Assembly (NCBI GenBank): GCA_023974075.1 | Contig: CM043800.1 | Coordinates: 27,744,952-27,808,951, forward strand | Reading direction: 5' to 3' | DNA length: 64,000 bases | Source: Chaenocephalus aceratus | Lineage: Eukaryota; Chordata; Actinopteri; Perciformes; Channichthyidae | Part shown: piece after piece, positions 32,010 to 45,700 of the stretch | Numbering within the stretch: the stretch's first letter is position 1 | How the letters are laid out: each line of letters opens with the position of its first letter | Position numbers and translations under genes: made by a program | The notes under the pieces: generated by a model | What the model saw: only the letters and a program-made list of their open reading frames with translations | Databases searched by the model: none | Told to the model about the DNA's origin: nothing

Positions 32010-35000
32010 ATGTCTCCGTCTTTGGCGAGATCTGCTCCGAGCGAGCTCAACCATTGGTGGAGCCAGCTGAGGTTTCGCCTTCAAAACAAGAAAGGATGGA
32101 ACGAGATGTTAGATGAGACGTTTATGCTCCACTCCAAATAGTAAGAGACTCAGACTAGATGCCTTTTCCAACATCTTCCAACAATTAGATTAAGTCTACA
32201 TTGTTATATGCATGTGTCAAGCCAACATGTTTAAATATATTATATGTGTTGTTTATCTTGTCCTTTTTAGCATAAATGACATTCCTCTCTTCTATGCGGC
32301 TAAAAAGAACAGTGTTGGGTGCATCAGGAAACTGCTGAGTTGTGCATCCACCAACATTTTTGAGAGAGGTAAGGCCCTTTGCTGTAGGCTGTGATATTCA
32401 GGGCGGTGAAGCAGTAGTTGTAATGTGTGAAATTGTAATCCTTTCAAATCAGGAGCTCTTGGTGAGACAGCACTCCATGTTGCTGTGATGAGTGATAGCC
32501 TGGAAGCTGCCGTGGCTCTGATGGACGGAGCGCCTGAACTCATCAACGAGCCCATGACCTCCGAGCTCTTCCAAGGTTCACACACATAAACTCACAGAAA
32601 TAGAACAATCACATCTTATAGGTGCCTAACATATATTTGGAGATACAATAAAAGAGCTGTAGGAGAATGAGGGAACTTTAATCCATTGAATTCATTGCCT
32701 TTCCACATAACTTTTACACCACTTCAAATATGGACCTTTGTTGATTTATTTTTCATAATAACAAGAGCTTTTGTAAATGTATAATTATTTGATGTGAACA
32801 TTTGTATAAGCATCTAACTAATAAACATGCATCATTTAAAAAAAAGTGAACACTTGACAGTCTCATCGTCCACTTTAAAATACTAGGACATTATTTATTG
32901 TTACACACCTGGGATGGAAAGTTACTAAGTAAAGCTACTTTAATTAGGTACATTTTGAAAGTAATGTATTGCTGTGTTATGTTACTTTATACTTCAACTC
33001 CACAACATTTTAAAGATAAATACTAGGCCTACTGTAGGCTACGTTTCACTCATTTATCTGACAGCTTTATAATTTACTGTAGTTTATTAACTTTTGTTAA
33101 AGGTTATTTTAAAGTAAGATTTTACGTTTGTTTTTCAAATATTAGACCAGCTAAGTATGTACAATTGCAGAATAATTAAAAATTATTTTCTAAAAATACA
33201 ATTGTCTATAAAACGTTGTCGAGAATAGTTTGTTTACCTGTGATATTTGACGTGTGGTCGCCGCTGGTGCCGTTGCCAACGAGGCCCCCGAGCCAATAGC
33301 ATGACGACGGTTGGGTTGTGTCACGTGGTATCTCAGTGTAGTCCTGGATGTATAATAAGAAGCTGTAGTCCGCGACCAAGTAGTTGCCAGTTAATGTGGA
33401 TAAAACGAAAAATGGCTTAGTTGCAATGGTCGAAATCGCGGCTGAGGACATATGTCTTTTTGATCGGTAAGCTAGCGCTAGAGTTTGATAGTTGGCTAAC
33501 TTGGAATCTCCGCCAAACCTGTCCGTGAAATATTCAGGTTTTCATCAAACTGCCAACTACAGTGTTTTGACGTGTATTCAATAGAGACGATAGTATAGAG
33601 TGCGCCATCTAGAGGTTGAATATTACTACTGTTATTAATTGCACATTTGTGAGCATCACCTAAAAAAGAGGCGCAATAAATACCATTAAATGTACAGTGG
33701 ACTAATGCTGCACACTGCTCTCTGTCTCAGGTGTTACTCCTCTCCACATCGCTGTGGTGAATCAGAACATCAATCTGGTTCATCATCTAATCACTCGTGG
33801 GGGTGATGTGGCCACACCTCGAGTCACCGGTCTGTACTTCAGGAAAAGGATAGGAGGACTCATATACTATGGTAAATCAACAAACCTTTACAGCCCAATA
33901 TTTCTCAAGACAAATATGCAGGCAGAAATGTATGTGTTAATGCCCACACAAGATATGGTGTTTTTAAAGATGTACATTTGGTTAACAGGTGAGCACATCC
34001 TGTCTTTTGCTGCCTGTGCGGGGAATGAGGACATCATCTCCATGTTAATCGATGCAGGGGCCAGCACCAGGGTCCAGGATTACCGTGGTATGAATTACAT
34101 CCTCTTTTCGGAGTATTATAGTATTAACATCTGTCTGATATTTTGATTATTAAACTCCTTCTGCTATCTCTTCTTATCCACGTTTTCTGTATTTCCTTGT
34201 TTTTCGTCTAGGTAACACAGTGATTCATATTTTGGTTCTGCAGCCCAACAAGACAATTGCATGCCAGGCCATTGAACTGATAATGGCACGCGATGCAGAG
34301 CTGGACCAGTTACTGCCACTTGACATGGTGCCCAACTACAGAGGCCTTACACCTTTTAAACTGGCTGCCAGAGAGGGAAACACTGTGGTAAGTAAAGCCT
34401 GAGGGGGGTCACATGGTAAAAAACACATTTTTGTTCTATTCTCACTGCTTTACTTTGCTCTTTTTCTCTCAGGCTTTTCAGCACCTGGTTAATAAAAGAC
34501 GTGTAATCCAGTGGAGTCTAGGCCCTCTGACCTCTAACCTGTATGACCTGTCGGAGATCGATTCATGGGCCGACAACATGTCAGTGCTGGAGCTCATCGT
34601 GGGCAGCCACCAGAGAGAGGTAAAACACAAGACGAAGTGTTTTGGTTAAAAAAAAAAGATGATGATGTATTGATGAGAAGAACATTAAAACATATGTTTT
34701 GTTCTCCAGGGCAGAAGGATACTGGAGCTGACCCCTGTGAGGCAGCTGGTTAGTCTGAAGTGGAACCTGTATGGAAAACATTACTTCAGGTAAAGATTGA
34801 TGTCTAAAGTCAAATATCTGAAATGTACACATGTCCAGTCTTGTTTCACAATGTTTTTTTTCTGGTGTCAGGCTGCTGCTGTTAGTGTATCTCCTGTACA
34901 TCGGGACCTTCACACTGTGTTGTACATACCGCCCTCTAAAGGACGCTCCAGAGAACTACTCAAATTCAGAGATGGACAAAACCATCCGGGTCCAGAAAAC

Positions 35001-38000
35001 ACTCCAGGTGTGTACATTCATAAATGTGATATTTCAGTGTGACCACATTCAGTTATGATATCTTATAATATATACAGGACCATAAAGATTGCTGGAATAT
35101 TCCTAAATATTTGTAACTAACTACTGTGTGCATACAGTAAGTACATGGTAGTTGACTTGATTACTTTTGATTTCATGCTACTGCGTACTTTTTAAGGCGC
35201 TGTATATTAACATACATATCTTAATTTGAAACATTTTACTGGTAATACTTTTATACTTTCAGTTGTAATGAAGGATTTGTATACTTCACTTAAGTTAGAC
35301 CTAGTTAATAGTTAGACCTATAGACTTTTATATATACGCTGTTCATACTTCCCTGTGTAAATGTCAAACTTTGCACCTGCATGTGCCGCATTGTCTGAAA
35401 ATAATGTGCTTTTAATATTGACCCATCTATGTCTCCTCACTCAGGAGAGTTATGTGACGCATGAGGACAACGTGCGGCTGGCGGGCGAGATAATCAGCCT
35501 CCTGGGAGCTTTTGTCATCCTGGTGCTGGAGGTGAAGTTATAAAACATGTTTTACATACTGTATGTATGTATGTGTATTGCACTGCCACATCATCCTGTG
35601 TTCCCTCTTCCAACAGATCCCTGATATACTGAGAGTGGGGGCAAAGCGCTATTTTGGCCAGACAGCACTGGGAGGCCCCTTCCATGTTATCCTGTGAGTA
35701 GAAAACACGTATTTGCAGAAAATTAGCCAAACTGATCTGAAATTCCATTTAACCTCTCTGTTTTATTTTAACCAGTATCAGCTACGCGTGCCTGGTGGTG
35801 CTGCTGTGTGTGTTCAGAGCCTGCGAGGTGCAGGGAGAGGATGTGGTGATGTCGGTGTGTTTGGTCCTCGGCTGGAGCAACGTCATGTTCTTCGCCCGAG
35901 GTTTTGAAATGCTCGGCCCTTATGTCATCATGATACAGAAGGTAGGGCTCAGAAACAGTGGTGCATGCAATGGTAGCTCATGAGTCACGTAGTGTAGTAG
36001 TTTGTTACACACACTCACACACAGCTGTACTGAAATGTTTCGAAGCAGATGTGTTCATTTGTTGTTTTGGTTCTTGAGGTGAACCTATTTGTGTTTGGAG
36101 ACTGACCTACCATGTGTCTCATTTCCCCCTAGATTATATTTGGAGACCTGACAAAGTTTATGTGGCTGAGTTTCATAGTCCTGATTGGTTTTTCCAGCTG
36201 TGAGTATATTCTGGGCGACATGCACAAACAAGTATTTAACCTTCACGAAGCTTGAAAGATAAGATATGCTTGATATCAGATGATGTACACTCACATACTT
36301 TTTACATGTTTCTTCTCAGCCCTGTGGATGGTGTATATGACGCAGGAGCCTAACTCCATCCCTTCATATCGCTCCTTCCCCATCACCCTCTTCTCCCAGT
36401 TTGAGCTCAGCGTGGGCCTCATAGATCTGCCTGTAGACCACACCATCACCACCCCCCCGATCGTCCACGTCCTGCACTGCACCTTCTCTGTCGTCTCCTA
36501 CATCCTCCTGCTAAATCTGCTGATAGCCATGATGAGTGACACACACTGGAGGGTGGCCCAGGAGAGAGACGAGCTCTGGAGGACTCAGGTAACACACACA
36601 CTCCCATGGACTACAATCTATAGACAGACCTAAATGTATAAAATCATCTCATCATCACGTCCCTGTGCATCACTCTGTGTGTAACACTCTTTAATGGTGT
36701 TGTACAGGTGGTTGCCACGACTCTGATGCTGGAGAGGAAGCTGCCCCGCTGCCTTTGGCCTCGGCTCGGAGTATGTGGGCTCAACTACGGACTGAGGGAG
36801 TGCTGGTATCTCAGGTGAGACAGCAAAAAAACACCAGATTAAAAAAAAGAAAATTCTGTAAAAATCAAATGTATTGCGAAATCTCTCAAAAGTCAGGGTA
36901 GTGTGGGTCTGGTTTGATAAGATTTGCCTGACAATGACCTGATTGGTGCCCAAAAAACATAAATTTTCACAATTGAGTCCCGTCCTCTTCAAACCATCCA
37001 AAAGAGCAAAGTCAAAAACACTTACAGAAATGTCTCATGTGAGATACATTTCATAAGAACCACAACTGTTGTTAGAAAAAAGTCAGTCCATGTGGGACCC
37101 TATTGGCTTTTATAAAAAACATAAACCACTTTTTTTATGTTTCGAACACATAAAAAAGGGGTTGAATTTCCATGGAAAACGAGTTCCTGTACTCCACTGC
37201 CAACTCTTTACATACCTTTTCTTCATTCAGATAACAATATAAACAAATACTTTTGATAAAAGATGTTACAGTTTTTGACATTTACAATATTCTCTCCCAA
37301 TTGTGAACTCACAGACTTCTTGCATAATTAATTAGCAACTTTCTTTAAATATGAAACACACCTAAATTAAATCAAATTATATCAATATCAAATATGTTGT
37401 TTTAAAAAACAAACAAATATATTGCATAATTTCAGTAACATGACATCGGCAAGAAATCTTTTTTACGCTTACTATTTTGGTTCAAACTAATCATACAGAG
37501 AGAAGTTTGTCCGCTGACCACAATCTAAGTCACCTTTAATGCTGTCATGTTGTGCTGTGAGTAAGAGGCACAACTCTCACTCTCGTAGTTCTATTATTAT
37601 CCCAACCCTCCACCAGCATAAAGGCAAGGCAAGGCAAGTTTATTTATATAGCACCTTTCAACACAAGGCAATTCAAAGTGCTTTACAAAAATGAAAGACA
37701 TTAAGAAAATGGCATTTAAAAACAGTCATTCAAAAGCAAAGATAATAAAAGAAACATTAAAAGAAAAAAAAATACTTGAATAAAAGTTACAGTGCAGTTT
37801 AAGATATAAATAGTTCAATTAAAAGCAGCGGCAAAAAGGATTTAAAAGTAGTCAGAGTTGCAGCGGACCGGCAGGTTTCTGGGAGTTTGTTCCAGATATT
37901 TGGAGCATAATAACTAAACGCTGCTTCTCCATGATTAGTTCTGACTCTGGGGACAGAACGTTGACCAGTCCCTGAAGACCTGAGAGATCTGGATGGTTCA

Positions 38001-39265
38001 TAATTTAGCAGGAGGTCAGAAATGTATTTTGGGCCTAAACCATTCAAAGCTTTATAAACCAGCAGCAGCAGTATTTTGAAATCTATTATTCGACACACAG
38101 GAAGCCAGTGTAAAAACTTCAGAACAGGAGTGATGTGATCCACTTACAACTACAACATCCAGTGCAATCCAAGACAACAGCACTGCCACAACAGCTTTTA
38201 ACATGTTATATCATGCAGGTTACCTAATGGCATGCTACAGTATATGGAGCGCTTCACCTTTTACTCAGCCTGGCAGGCCTTTGATGGCTCTGGAGGAGCA
38301 TGTTCAAGTCTGAGAAAATAAGATAATGATTGTAAGAGAATATTTTAATCCGATCTGTGTATTTAGAGATTCTCAGTCTTTCTTGCATGTTCCTGCATGT
38401 AATTTCTCAGGAGGACACAGGTCAAGAGGTCTTCTGCCTTTCCTGTGGGTGAGGTGTTTGGGCACATGAGAAGTTGCAATACAGAGGTGCTTTGTTCCGA
38501 TGCCTGGTATTGATTAGAGGAAAGGCGGGAATATAGGCCCCTCCTCTTTTAATGTATAGATGTGTTCCTGTCGTCCTTTGTCTCCAGAGTTGGCTTGGTG
38601 TCTCATAATGAAAGTTGTGACTTTACCTTGTGAACTCTCCGGCCGTTATTCTCTCTCAATAAATAACAGTGTTTGACTAAAGACTTTCCAGCTTCCATCA
38701 TTTCCTGAGCATTGGTTCTGCATTGCTGCACAGAAGTTTTCCTCACAATGATCAACAAGGAATGCTATCAGCTGCATTATGGGAAACATAGCTATGACTG
38801 GAGTTTTACCCATACTAGAGACCGTACATTAGGATGTTTTCTGCTGCTTCATGTTAACCGTTCGTTCTATGAGATGTCTCTTCTTAGTCCTTCGACATAA
38901 AGGAGATGCATTTCTAAATACTGAATGGTTACCATGGTGAAAGTATTTCCCTTGAAGCAACTGTAACCAGTTTTCCCCTCTACCATGTCCACAGGGTTGA
39001 GGACAGAAATGACCCAATGTTGCAAAAGATGCGGCGGTACGTCAAGGCTTTCTCCAGAGAGGAGGAGAATGAAAAGGAGGGAATGGAAAAGACGGACACC
39101 ATGAAGGGGTCTATCTCAGGGACCCCTAAGCTCAGACCTAAACACAGAGGGGGTCTAAACAACAGGAAGTCTCTGACAGGATGGCAGATGATTCGACACA
39201 GCACTTTGGGTTTGGAGATGGAGAAGGAGGATTCGGACGAGGACCAGGACATTAAATATGTTTAG
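32010..39265 (+). CDS. trpv6: TRPV6-type epithelial calcium channel
   Basis: Calcium-selective TRPV5/6 family channel of epithelial cell membranes. Exons, all in phase: 32010-32140, 32271-32368, 32453-32575, 33731-33871, 33989-34087, 34212-34387, 34473-34619, 34710-34789, 34872-35007, 35445-35531, 35617-35693, 35776-35941, 36133-36199, 36320-36588, 36708-36814, 38995-39265; 724 residues, close to human TRPV6 (about 725). N-terminal ankyrin repeats (GETALHVAV as [39 protein letters not shown]), six membrane segments, an S1-S2 loop with the NYS glycosylation sequon, pore segment [16 protein letters not shown]6 LLNLLIAMM, then [16 protein letters not shown], a strong family signature. The tail after the last intron is poorly conserved. 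The start ATG is the first in an exon opening at 31993; no in-frame stop lies between, so an N-terminal extension from an upstream exon is possible. The large last intron holds an L2 fragment. Confidence 0.94.
32921..33150. repeat. Repeat fragment in trpv6 intron
   Basis: GGGATGGAAAGTTACTAAG with GTTACTTTATACTTCAACTC resembles the dispersed family that also appears at 40,108-40,606 and 49,934-50,450. Boundaries are uncertain. Confidence 0.4.
33206..33480 (+). other. Promoter/first-exon-like patch in trpv6 intron
   Basis: Between two trpv6 exons lies a relatively GC-rich block with an ATG at 33,427 in the frame [14 protein letters not shown] that ends at a splice-donor-like GGTAAGC (about 33,468). 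It may be the first exon of an inserted element or a retained gene fragment. No continuation was found downstream. Confidence 0.3.
37617..38150 (-). mobile_element. L2-type LINE 3' fragment with ORF remnant
   Basis: The reverse frame 38,143-37,799 reads [20 protein letters not shown], then [37 protein letters not shown] and [10 protein letters not shown], the characteristic C-terminal part of L2/Maui-type LINE polyproteins. The fragment ends, reversed, in AAAGCACTTTGAATTGCC and a CTTGCC repeat at 37,617-37,635. 5'-truncated and non-functional; sits in the last trpv6 intron. Confidence 0.85.
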
Positions 39266-39429
39266 AAAGACATTCTACCTGAGCCTGAAGAGCGTTCTCC
39301 AGACCTTCATCTTAAAGTCCTGAACATATGAAGTACATGTAAATGTGTCCATACTTGTACCTGCAGTATTATGCTTTAGAATCGAATGTGTTATTTTTGT
39401 AGCAATGTAGCAGTAATATGCTTAGCTCA

Positions 39430-39488
39430 AATAAAGTGAAACATAGACATTCAACTTATTATGTAGTTGCTTTTTATATGACAATAAA
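39430..39488 (+). terminator. trpv6 polyadenylation signals
   Basis: AATAAA occurs at 39,430-39,435 and again at 39,483-39,488, 165 and 218 bases after the trpv6 stop. Transcription here converges on the lectin gene, whose stop is about 290 bp further right. Confidence 0.7.
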
Positions 39489-39773
39489 ACCTTGTTGAAA
39501 CAAACTCACTGGCCACAGTCATTTGAAGAAAAAGAACAGCAGATCATTACATTATATAGCAAGACAACACACGCTACACACAAATATAATATATAATAGA
39601 CTGACTATATCTCTTTTCAAGCGTTAAATATGAAACTATAATATTACAATCTTTCAATGCTGGTTATTACTCATTTGAAGTGAAGGTTTGAAATGTTACG
39701 GAAGAGTTGCTGCTTGTTGACAGGAAATTGGTTTCCTCATTAATTCGTAAAGAAAGAGCAGAAGCGGTCAGAG

Positions 39774-42700
39774 CTACAGCTGACAGATGAAGTAGGTGGA
39801 GACCCCACAGGAAACTTTTCTCCAGTTTTTCTCTGCTGGTTTATCACTGCTCAGGCTCCCACAATCCCCCGTTGACCCACCATCCGCCCAATAACTGCAA
39901 ACAAAAAAGAATAAGAATATTGACTCTTGCATAGTTGTCATTGGACATTGTGATTATTTGTTTTTAGTGCAGCAGAGAGTGAATAAGTCTGTTTTTGTAT
40001 TGCAATACACAGTGTATGCACCCAGGGGCCTCTTTATTAGGAAACAGCTGTACAATCTAATGCAATCCATTACAATATGAAATGCAGTCTGGTCACCGCC
40101 GTAAACTACAGTGGTAAAGTAACTTAGTACATTTACTCAAGTACTGTAAATGTTTGGTATTTTTACTTTACTTGAGTATTTCCATTTTATGCTAATTTGT
40201 ACTTTTACTCCACTTCATTTCAGAGGTAAATCGTTAACCACCACATTTATTTAATTTCTTTAGTTACTTTACAGATTGGGATAAATTATGTGAAATATAA
40301 TCAACGCTTGACTTTAGTTGTACCTTGAGTAATTTCACAATACAAAGCTATTCAAATTAGCTGCACCTTTACCAGCTTTGATAAACAGATTAATGCATCA
40401 ATAATTATAATCAAAACATATAGTATATATTATTCTGAAATGTGCCGATATGCATAATGCATAAGAGTACTTTTACTTTTGGTACTTCAAGTTTATTTTG
40501 ATGCTTTTCTACTTTTTTACCGAATGCAGGACTTTTACCTGTAACAGAGTATTCCTGTATTCTGGTATTTTTACATTTACTCAAGTACAAGATCTGAGAA
40601 CTTAGACTGAGACCCCAATAATTACCAGCCTAAATATAACCTTACTTCAGAATTTAAGGCAGTGCTGTTGTATTGGATTGCACTGGATCCTACGGATGTA
40701 CCTAATAAAGTGGCCACAGAGTGTTTTGTTCTGAAAGAGTAAAATACACATGTGTACAAAACAACAATATCCAGAGACCAAGAAGAAATGTGTTGAGATG
40801 ATCAGTCAATTCACTAATTATCACCTCTCTGTCAGCTCAGTCTTGTCCTCCCAGGTCCATGTGGTTGCTATTTGTCTCAGCCCGATCCAGTAACTCAATT
40901 TCCCCACCTTGGTCAGATAATACTACAAGAGAAAACACCACTGATGGTAAGAAAGGTGAACTGCATGTTTACACCTCATGGCCAGGTGAGGAAGTGACAT
41001 AAGACCCACCTGGAGTCCCCTGTTGGTAATGACAGCCAGAGACCCTCCGCTGAAGCTGCAGTTCCTCCGGCTCTCCTCCCAGCTCAGCCTGACGGTGGAC
41101 AGGTAGAAACACGACGGGCCATAACGCAGCCAGCCGTGAGGGCACTGCCGACAGCTGGCATCTGGAGGGAGAGAGGCATCAGTGCAGAATACAAGTCAGA
41201 ACAAAAGGTCATAGACTCAATTGCATAAATAATAAAGCAAATCTAACGCTTTTTTCTTCTTTCTGCATCATTTTTCTTTATGTTTTTATAATAATAATAA
41301 ACTTTATTTGTATAGCACCTTTCATGCACAAAGCAGCCCAAAGTGCTTTACAGAAAACATAACAAAAATATTCAAATTAATACAGAACCAGAGAAAACAT
41401 CTACAGTGATAATATTTAAAAATAAAACAATTTTTAAAATAAAATTAAAAATGTAAAATAAAAGCAAAACAGAAATAAAATACAGTAAAACATGGACAAT
41501 GATACTAAATTGAAAGTTAACCCAATTAAAAGCCGTTTTTGATTGGCTTTTAAACATTTCAAGGGAGTTTGTTTATCCAAACACATTTTGTGTGCATGCA
41601 TTTACCTATAAATGTAGGTGTATATAAACACAGGGCCATCTTCAATGCTTTTGTATAAGAGGTAACAATAAAGATGATCAAAGTTGAATTCTTGGTAATT
41701 CAATTAAACATTCTCAGCTCTATAAAAACTAGCACATGAACTAACTTCCTCTGAGGCCTATTTAAAAACGATTTGGGCTACTGTGAAAGCAGAACTGCGG
41801 CGACCGTCAGTCTGGAGCCTGGGGTCATGTGTTTAGTGCTTGTCATGTGTGTGCACCTGTCTGTACGCCAATAATCTCACATAGTACAGGACCCATCAGT
41901 CTGATTTTTTAATGTGCAGATTTATGATCGTTCGTTCAAGGACCTCTGGTGGTTAGGGTGATTCACACATTTTGAAAAAACTTACTTTAAATGACTGTTG
42001 TATACTGTCTTTGACCTTCTGACCCCTCAGGATTAGGATGGTTCTTTCAACATTTGCACACAAAGCTAATATAATTGTGATTCAGACATGAAGCAGTAGA
42101 TGCACCTGCACTCTTCTAGTTTTTCTTTCGGTTGATGAAGATGCTTCCCTGGCTTGCATAAGGTTTTGTTTTTGTCTAGTTGGCATCACACTCACGTTGG
42201 GTTGCATCTCGGGGAAGAGAGCCTCGCACTTCTCGTGGCTGCATGTCGAATCAGAAGGACGACTCTGCCTTTCATCTGCTGTAGTTCCCTCTCTCTCTGG
42301 ACAGATGGTAGAGCCAGTTTGGACTGGAAAGCAGAGCACAGTGGGAGGAGTTTTAAGAGAAAGGAATGGTGCCCACAGGCTGCAGCAGTTAGATCAGACA
42401 CACTTTATAATCCTTTTTGGTTTCTACGAGCAAAAAAGGAACCATGGCAAAGTGACTCTGACACATTTATTTCTTTTAATTCTGACCTGCCAGTGAAACC
42501 ATAAATCCTTTCATAATCTACTTTGGAGTTACAAATATAATCCCGCTGAAGTAGTTGTTTGTTTTTACAGTGCTGACATGATCCATGGCTGCAGATACTC
42601 ACGTTTCACACTGAGTATGATGACGACCAGCAGCAGGACCAGGCAGATTATGGTGAGGAACAAACACGCAGCACGGTACAGACGTGAGTTCCCCTCCGTC

Positions 42701-45700
42701 GGTTTGCCTGAGGAGGAAGAAATCAGCCTGATGTTGGAGAGATATTTCAGAATACGTACGAACATAAAACACCATGAAGGCTCTGGCCTACCTTTTTCCT
42801 CCTGCAGTTCAACAGATAACTTGGACTCAGGTGATAACTTTTCACCGGCTCCATCTTTTTATCCTGACCATAAATGCGGCAAAATTTGATATACATGGAG
42901 AAAAGTGTCCTGGGATTATTGATGAAGCTTGTTGTCCTGCTCCGTCTGTCTGTTCTGCTGACTCACATCTGAGTGCAGCTTTAAGACGCCCCCCCCCTCC
43001 TTTGTCTAGTAGTAGTCATAGCAACATGACTTTCAGTGATTTCTGAATTATTCATGGGGCACAGTGATCCGCTTGTCCTTCAGTTTCCAAAACTTGGACT
43101 GTATCTCTCTTTGTGTGAGAGATTGACTGTGCTTCCTGGAGACATTTTGTACTCTAAAACAAAAGATAGGACTGTTTTTTGAGGTCATTTCAGATGTATG
43201 GAGCACAGTTCCCAGACAGAACATAGTATGATTGATACAGATACATTTGATATCAAAATGCAGAATTCTGAAGGGGGAAACAAACCAGGCCACTAGTGGT
43301 GCACTCCAGTTTATTGTGGACAAAATGAGAATTACAACAACAAATACGTATTTGCATCTCAGGGCTTCCATACACGGATTTAGTGCTTTTTATCAATGTT
43401 TATTTTGCATATTACTTTCTTTCTGTCTTTTTAAATTGTTGCATTATCACAAAACAAATAGGAAAACAGTGTTTTGATTTCAACAGGTGCTTGTTAACAT
43501 TGAGTTGCTGTTTCCTTACAAAAGACAGACTTGGGTTTAGTGAAGTGTACTTGTATTAAACAGATGGTTTTGCATTACAGAGATATCCCCCCTTATTGGA
43601 TGAAGAATAGTTTGATTCCCACCACTTACAAATATGAAAATACTTTAATTCTCACACAACAACATGTTTAAAGAATCACAAAATGTAAATAAATGGTATT
43701 AGTCTATGCATACATTAAATGTTGTCACTTTTTTCATAAATATCTACTTGTAAGTATATCATATTCACTCTGTCCAGATTAAAATGGAGGTAAATTACCA
43801 TCATACTTCAATAAGTAAGAAATACTTTTGAAAATAATATAACAATGGAACAATGGCAATCGATGATAACTAACTTACTAACTGAGCCTTGACAGTTCAT
43901 TGTCAACACATTTCCTATTTAATTATTTAAGACATTGTAAAAACATGTCATTGGTTTCAATTCCTCAAAGGTTTTGTCCTCTTCTGTCGTGGTAACCTTT
44001 GGCTTATGGACTGTTGTTTAGAAAAAACAAATGTTAACAAGGGTGCTGGGAAATTGTGGGGGGCATTTTGAGCTACTTTAATTATAATATACAGTATATA
44101 TTACTATTAAATTTTTGAAAATAAATACCAGCAGATCAATCGTCATTGAAAATACTTACTACATATTTCAACTTTGTTTTGTTATTCTGCTGCAAGTAAC
44201 AATACAAATATGTGAAAATGTCCTTGATATCTCCACTTTTCTGTTTATCAGAAAAATTACCTTAACATGTCATCAAACCTTTTTTAGAATAACAACAATA
44301 AAAGAAAATAAGTTGGAATTGAACAATTACCCAGCTCGTCAAACATTCTTAAAAAGCCTCTACTAAGCTTTATTAAAAGTAAAACAATAACGGACATTAT
44401 TTCTGTAATGAAAATGTAATCGTTGATCAAAGTTAAAACGTTTGTTCCCCTACATTTCTGCTGTGGTTTTTAAGCTTTCAAACCTTTCCTTCTTTCTTTT
44501 TCTTGAATTTGAATCGGGTTTCAGAGAAACACTTGTCATTATTACATAGGCTGCAGTTTTTCATGTACAGTAACCAATAACAAATGTTAACAAGGGTGCT
44601 GGGAAATTGTGGGGGGCATTTTGAGCTACTTTAATTAATATACAGTATATATTACTATTAAATTGTTTGAAAATAAATACCAGCAGATCAATCGTCATTG
44701 AAAATACTTACTACATATTTCAACTTTGTTTTGTTATTCTGCTGCAAGTAAACAATACAAATATGTGAAAATGTCCTTGATATCTCCACTTTTCTGTTTA
44801 TCAGAAAAATTACCTTAACATGTCATCAAACCTTTTTTAGAATAACAACAATAAAGAAAATAAGTTGGAATTGAACAATTACCCAGCTCGTCAAACATTC
44901 TTAAAAAGCCTCTACTAAGCTTTATTAAAAGTAAAACAATAACGGACATTATTTCTGTAATGAAAATGTAATCGTTGATCAAAGTTAAAACGTTTGTTCC
45001 CCTACATTTCTGCTGTGGTTTTTAAGCTTTCAAACCTTTCCTTCTGCTTTTTTCTTTTTCTTGAATTTGAATCGGGTTTTCAGAGAAACACTTGTCATTA
45101 TTACATAGGCTGCAGTTTTTCATGTACAGTAACCAATAACAAATGTTAACAAGGGTGCTGGGAAATTGTGGGGGGCATTTTGAGCTACTTTAATTATAAT
45201 ATACAGTATATTACTATTAAATTGTTTGAAAATAAATACCAGCAGATCAATCGTCATTGAAAATACTTACTACATATTTCAACTTTGTTTTGTTATTCTG
45301 CTGCAAGTAAACAATACAAATATGTGAAAATGTCCTTGATATCTCCACTTTTCTGTTTATCAGAAAAATTACCTTAACATGTCATCAAACCTTTTTTAGA
45401 ATAACAACAATAAAAGAAAATAAGTTGGAATTGAACAATTACCCAGCTCGTCAAACATTCTTAAAAAGCCTCTACTAAGCTTTATTAAAAGTAAAACAAT
45501 AACGGACATTATTTCTGTAATGAAAATGTAATCGTTGATCAAAGTTAAAACGTTTGTTCCCCTACATTTCTGCTGTGGTTTTTAAGCTTTCAAACCTTTC
45601 CTTCTGCTTTTTTCTTTTTCTTGAATTTGAATCGGGTTTCAGAGAAACACTTGTCATTATTACATAGGCTGCAGTTTTTCATGTACAGTAACCAATAACA

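Noticed and set aside
42206..42326. Apparent stalk exon of the lectin gene (minus strand, acceptor CTTTCCAG and donor AACGTGAGT).
   Set aside because: Its length is 121 bases and including it puts the lectin domain out of frame in either possible reading. The membrane and lectin exons join in phase without it. It could be a rare alternative exon.
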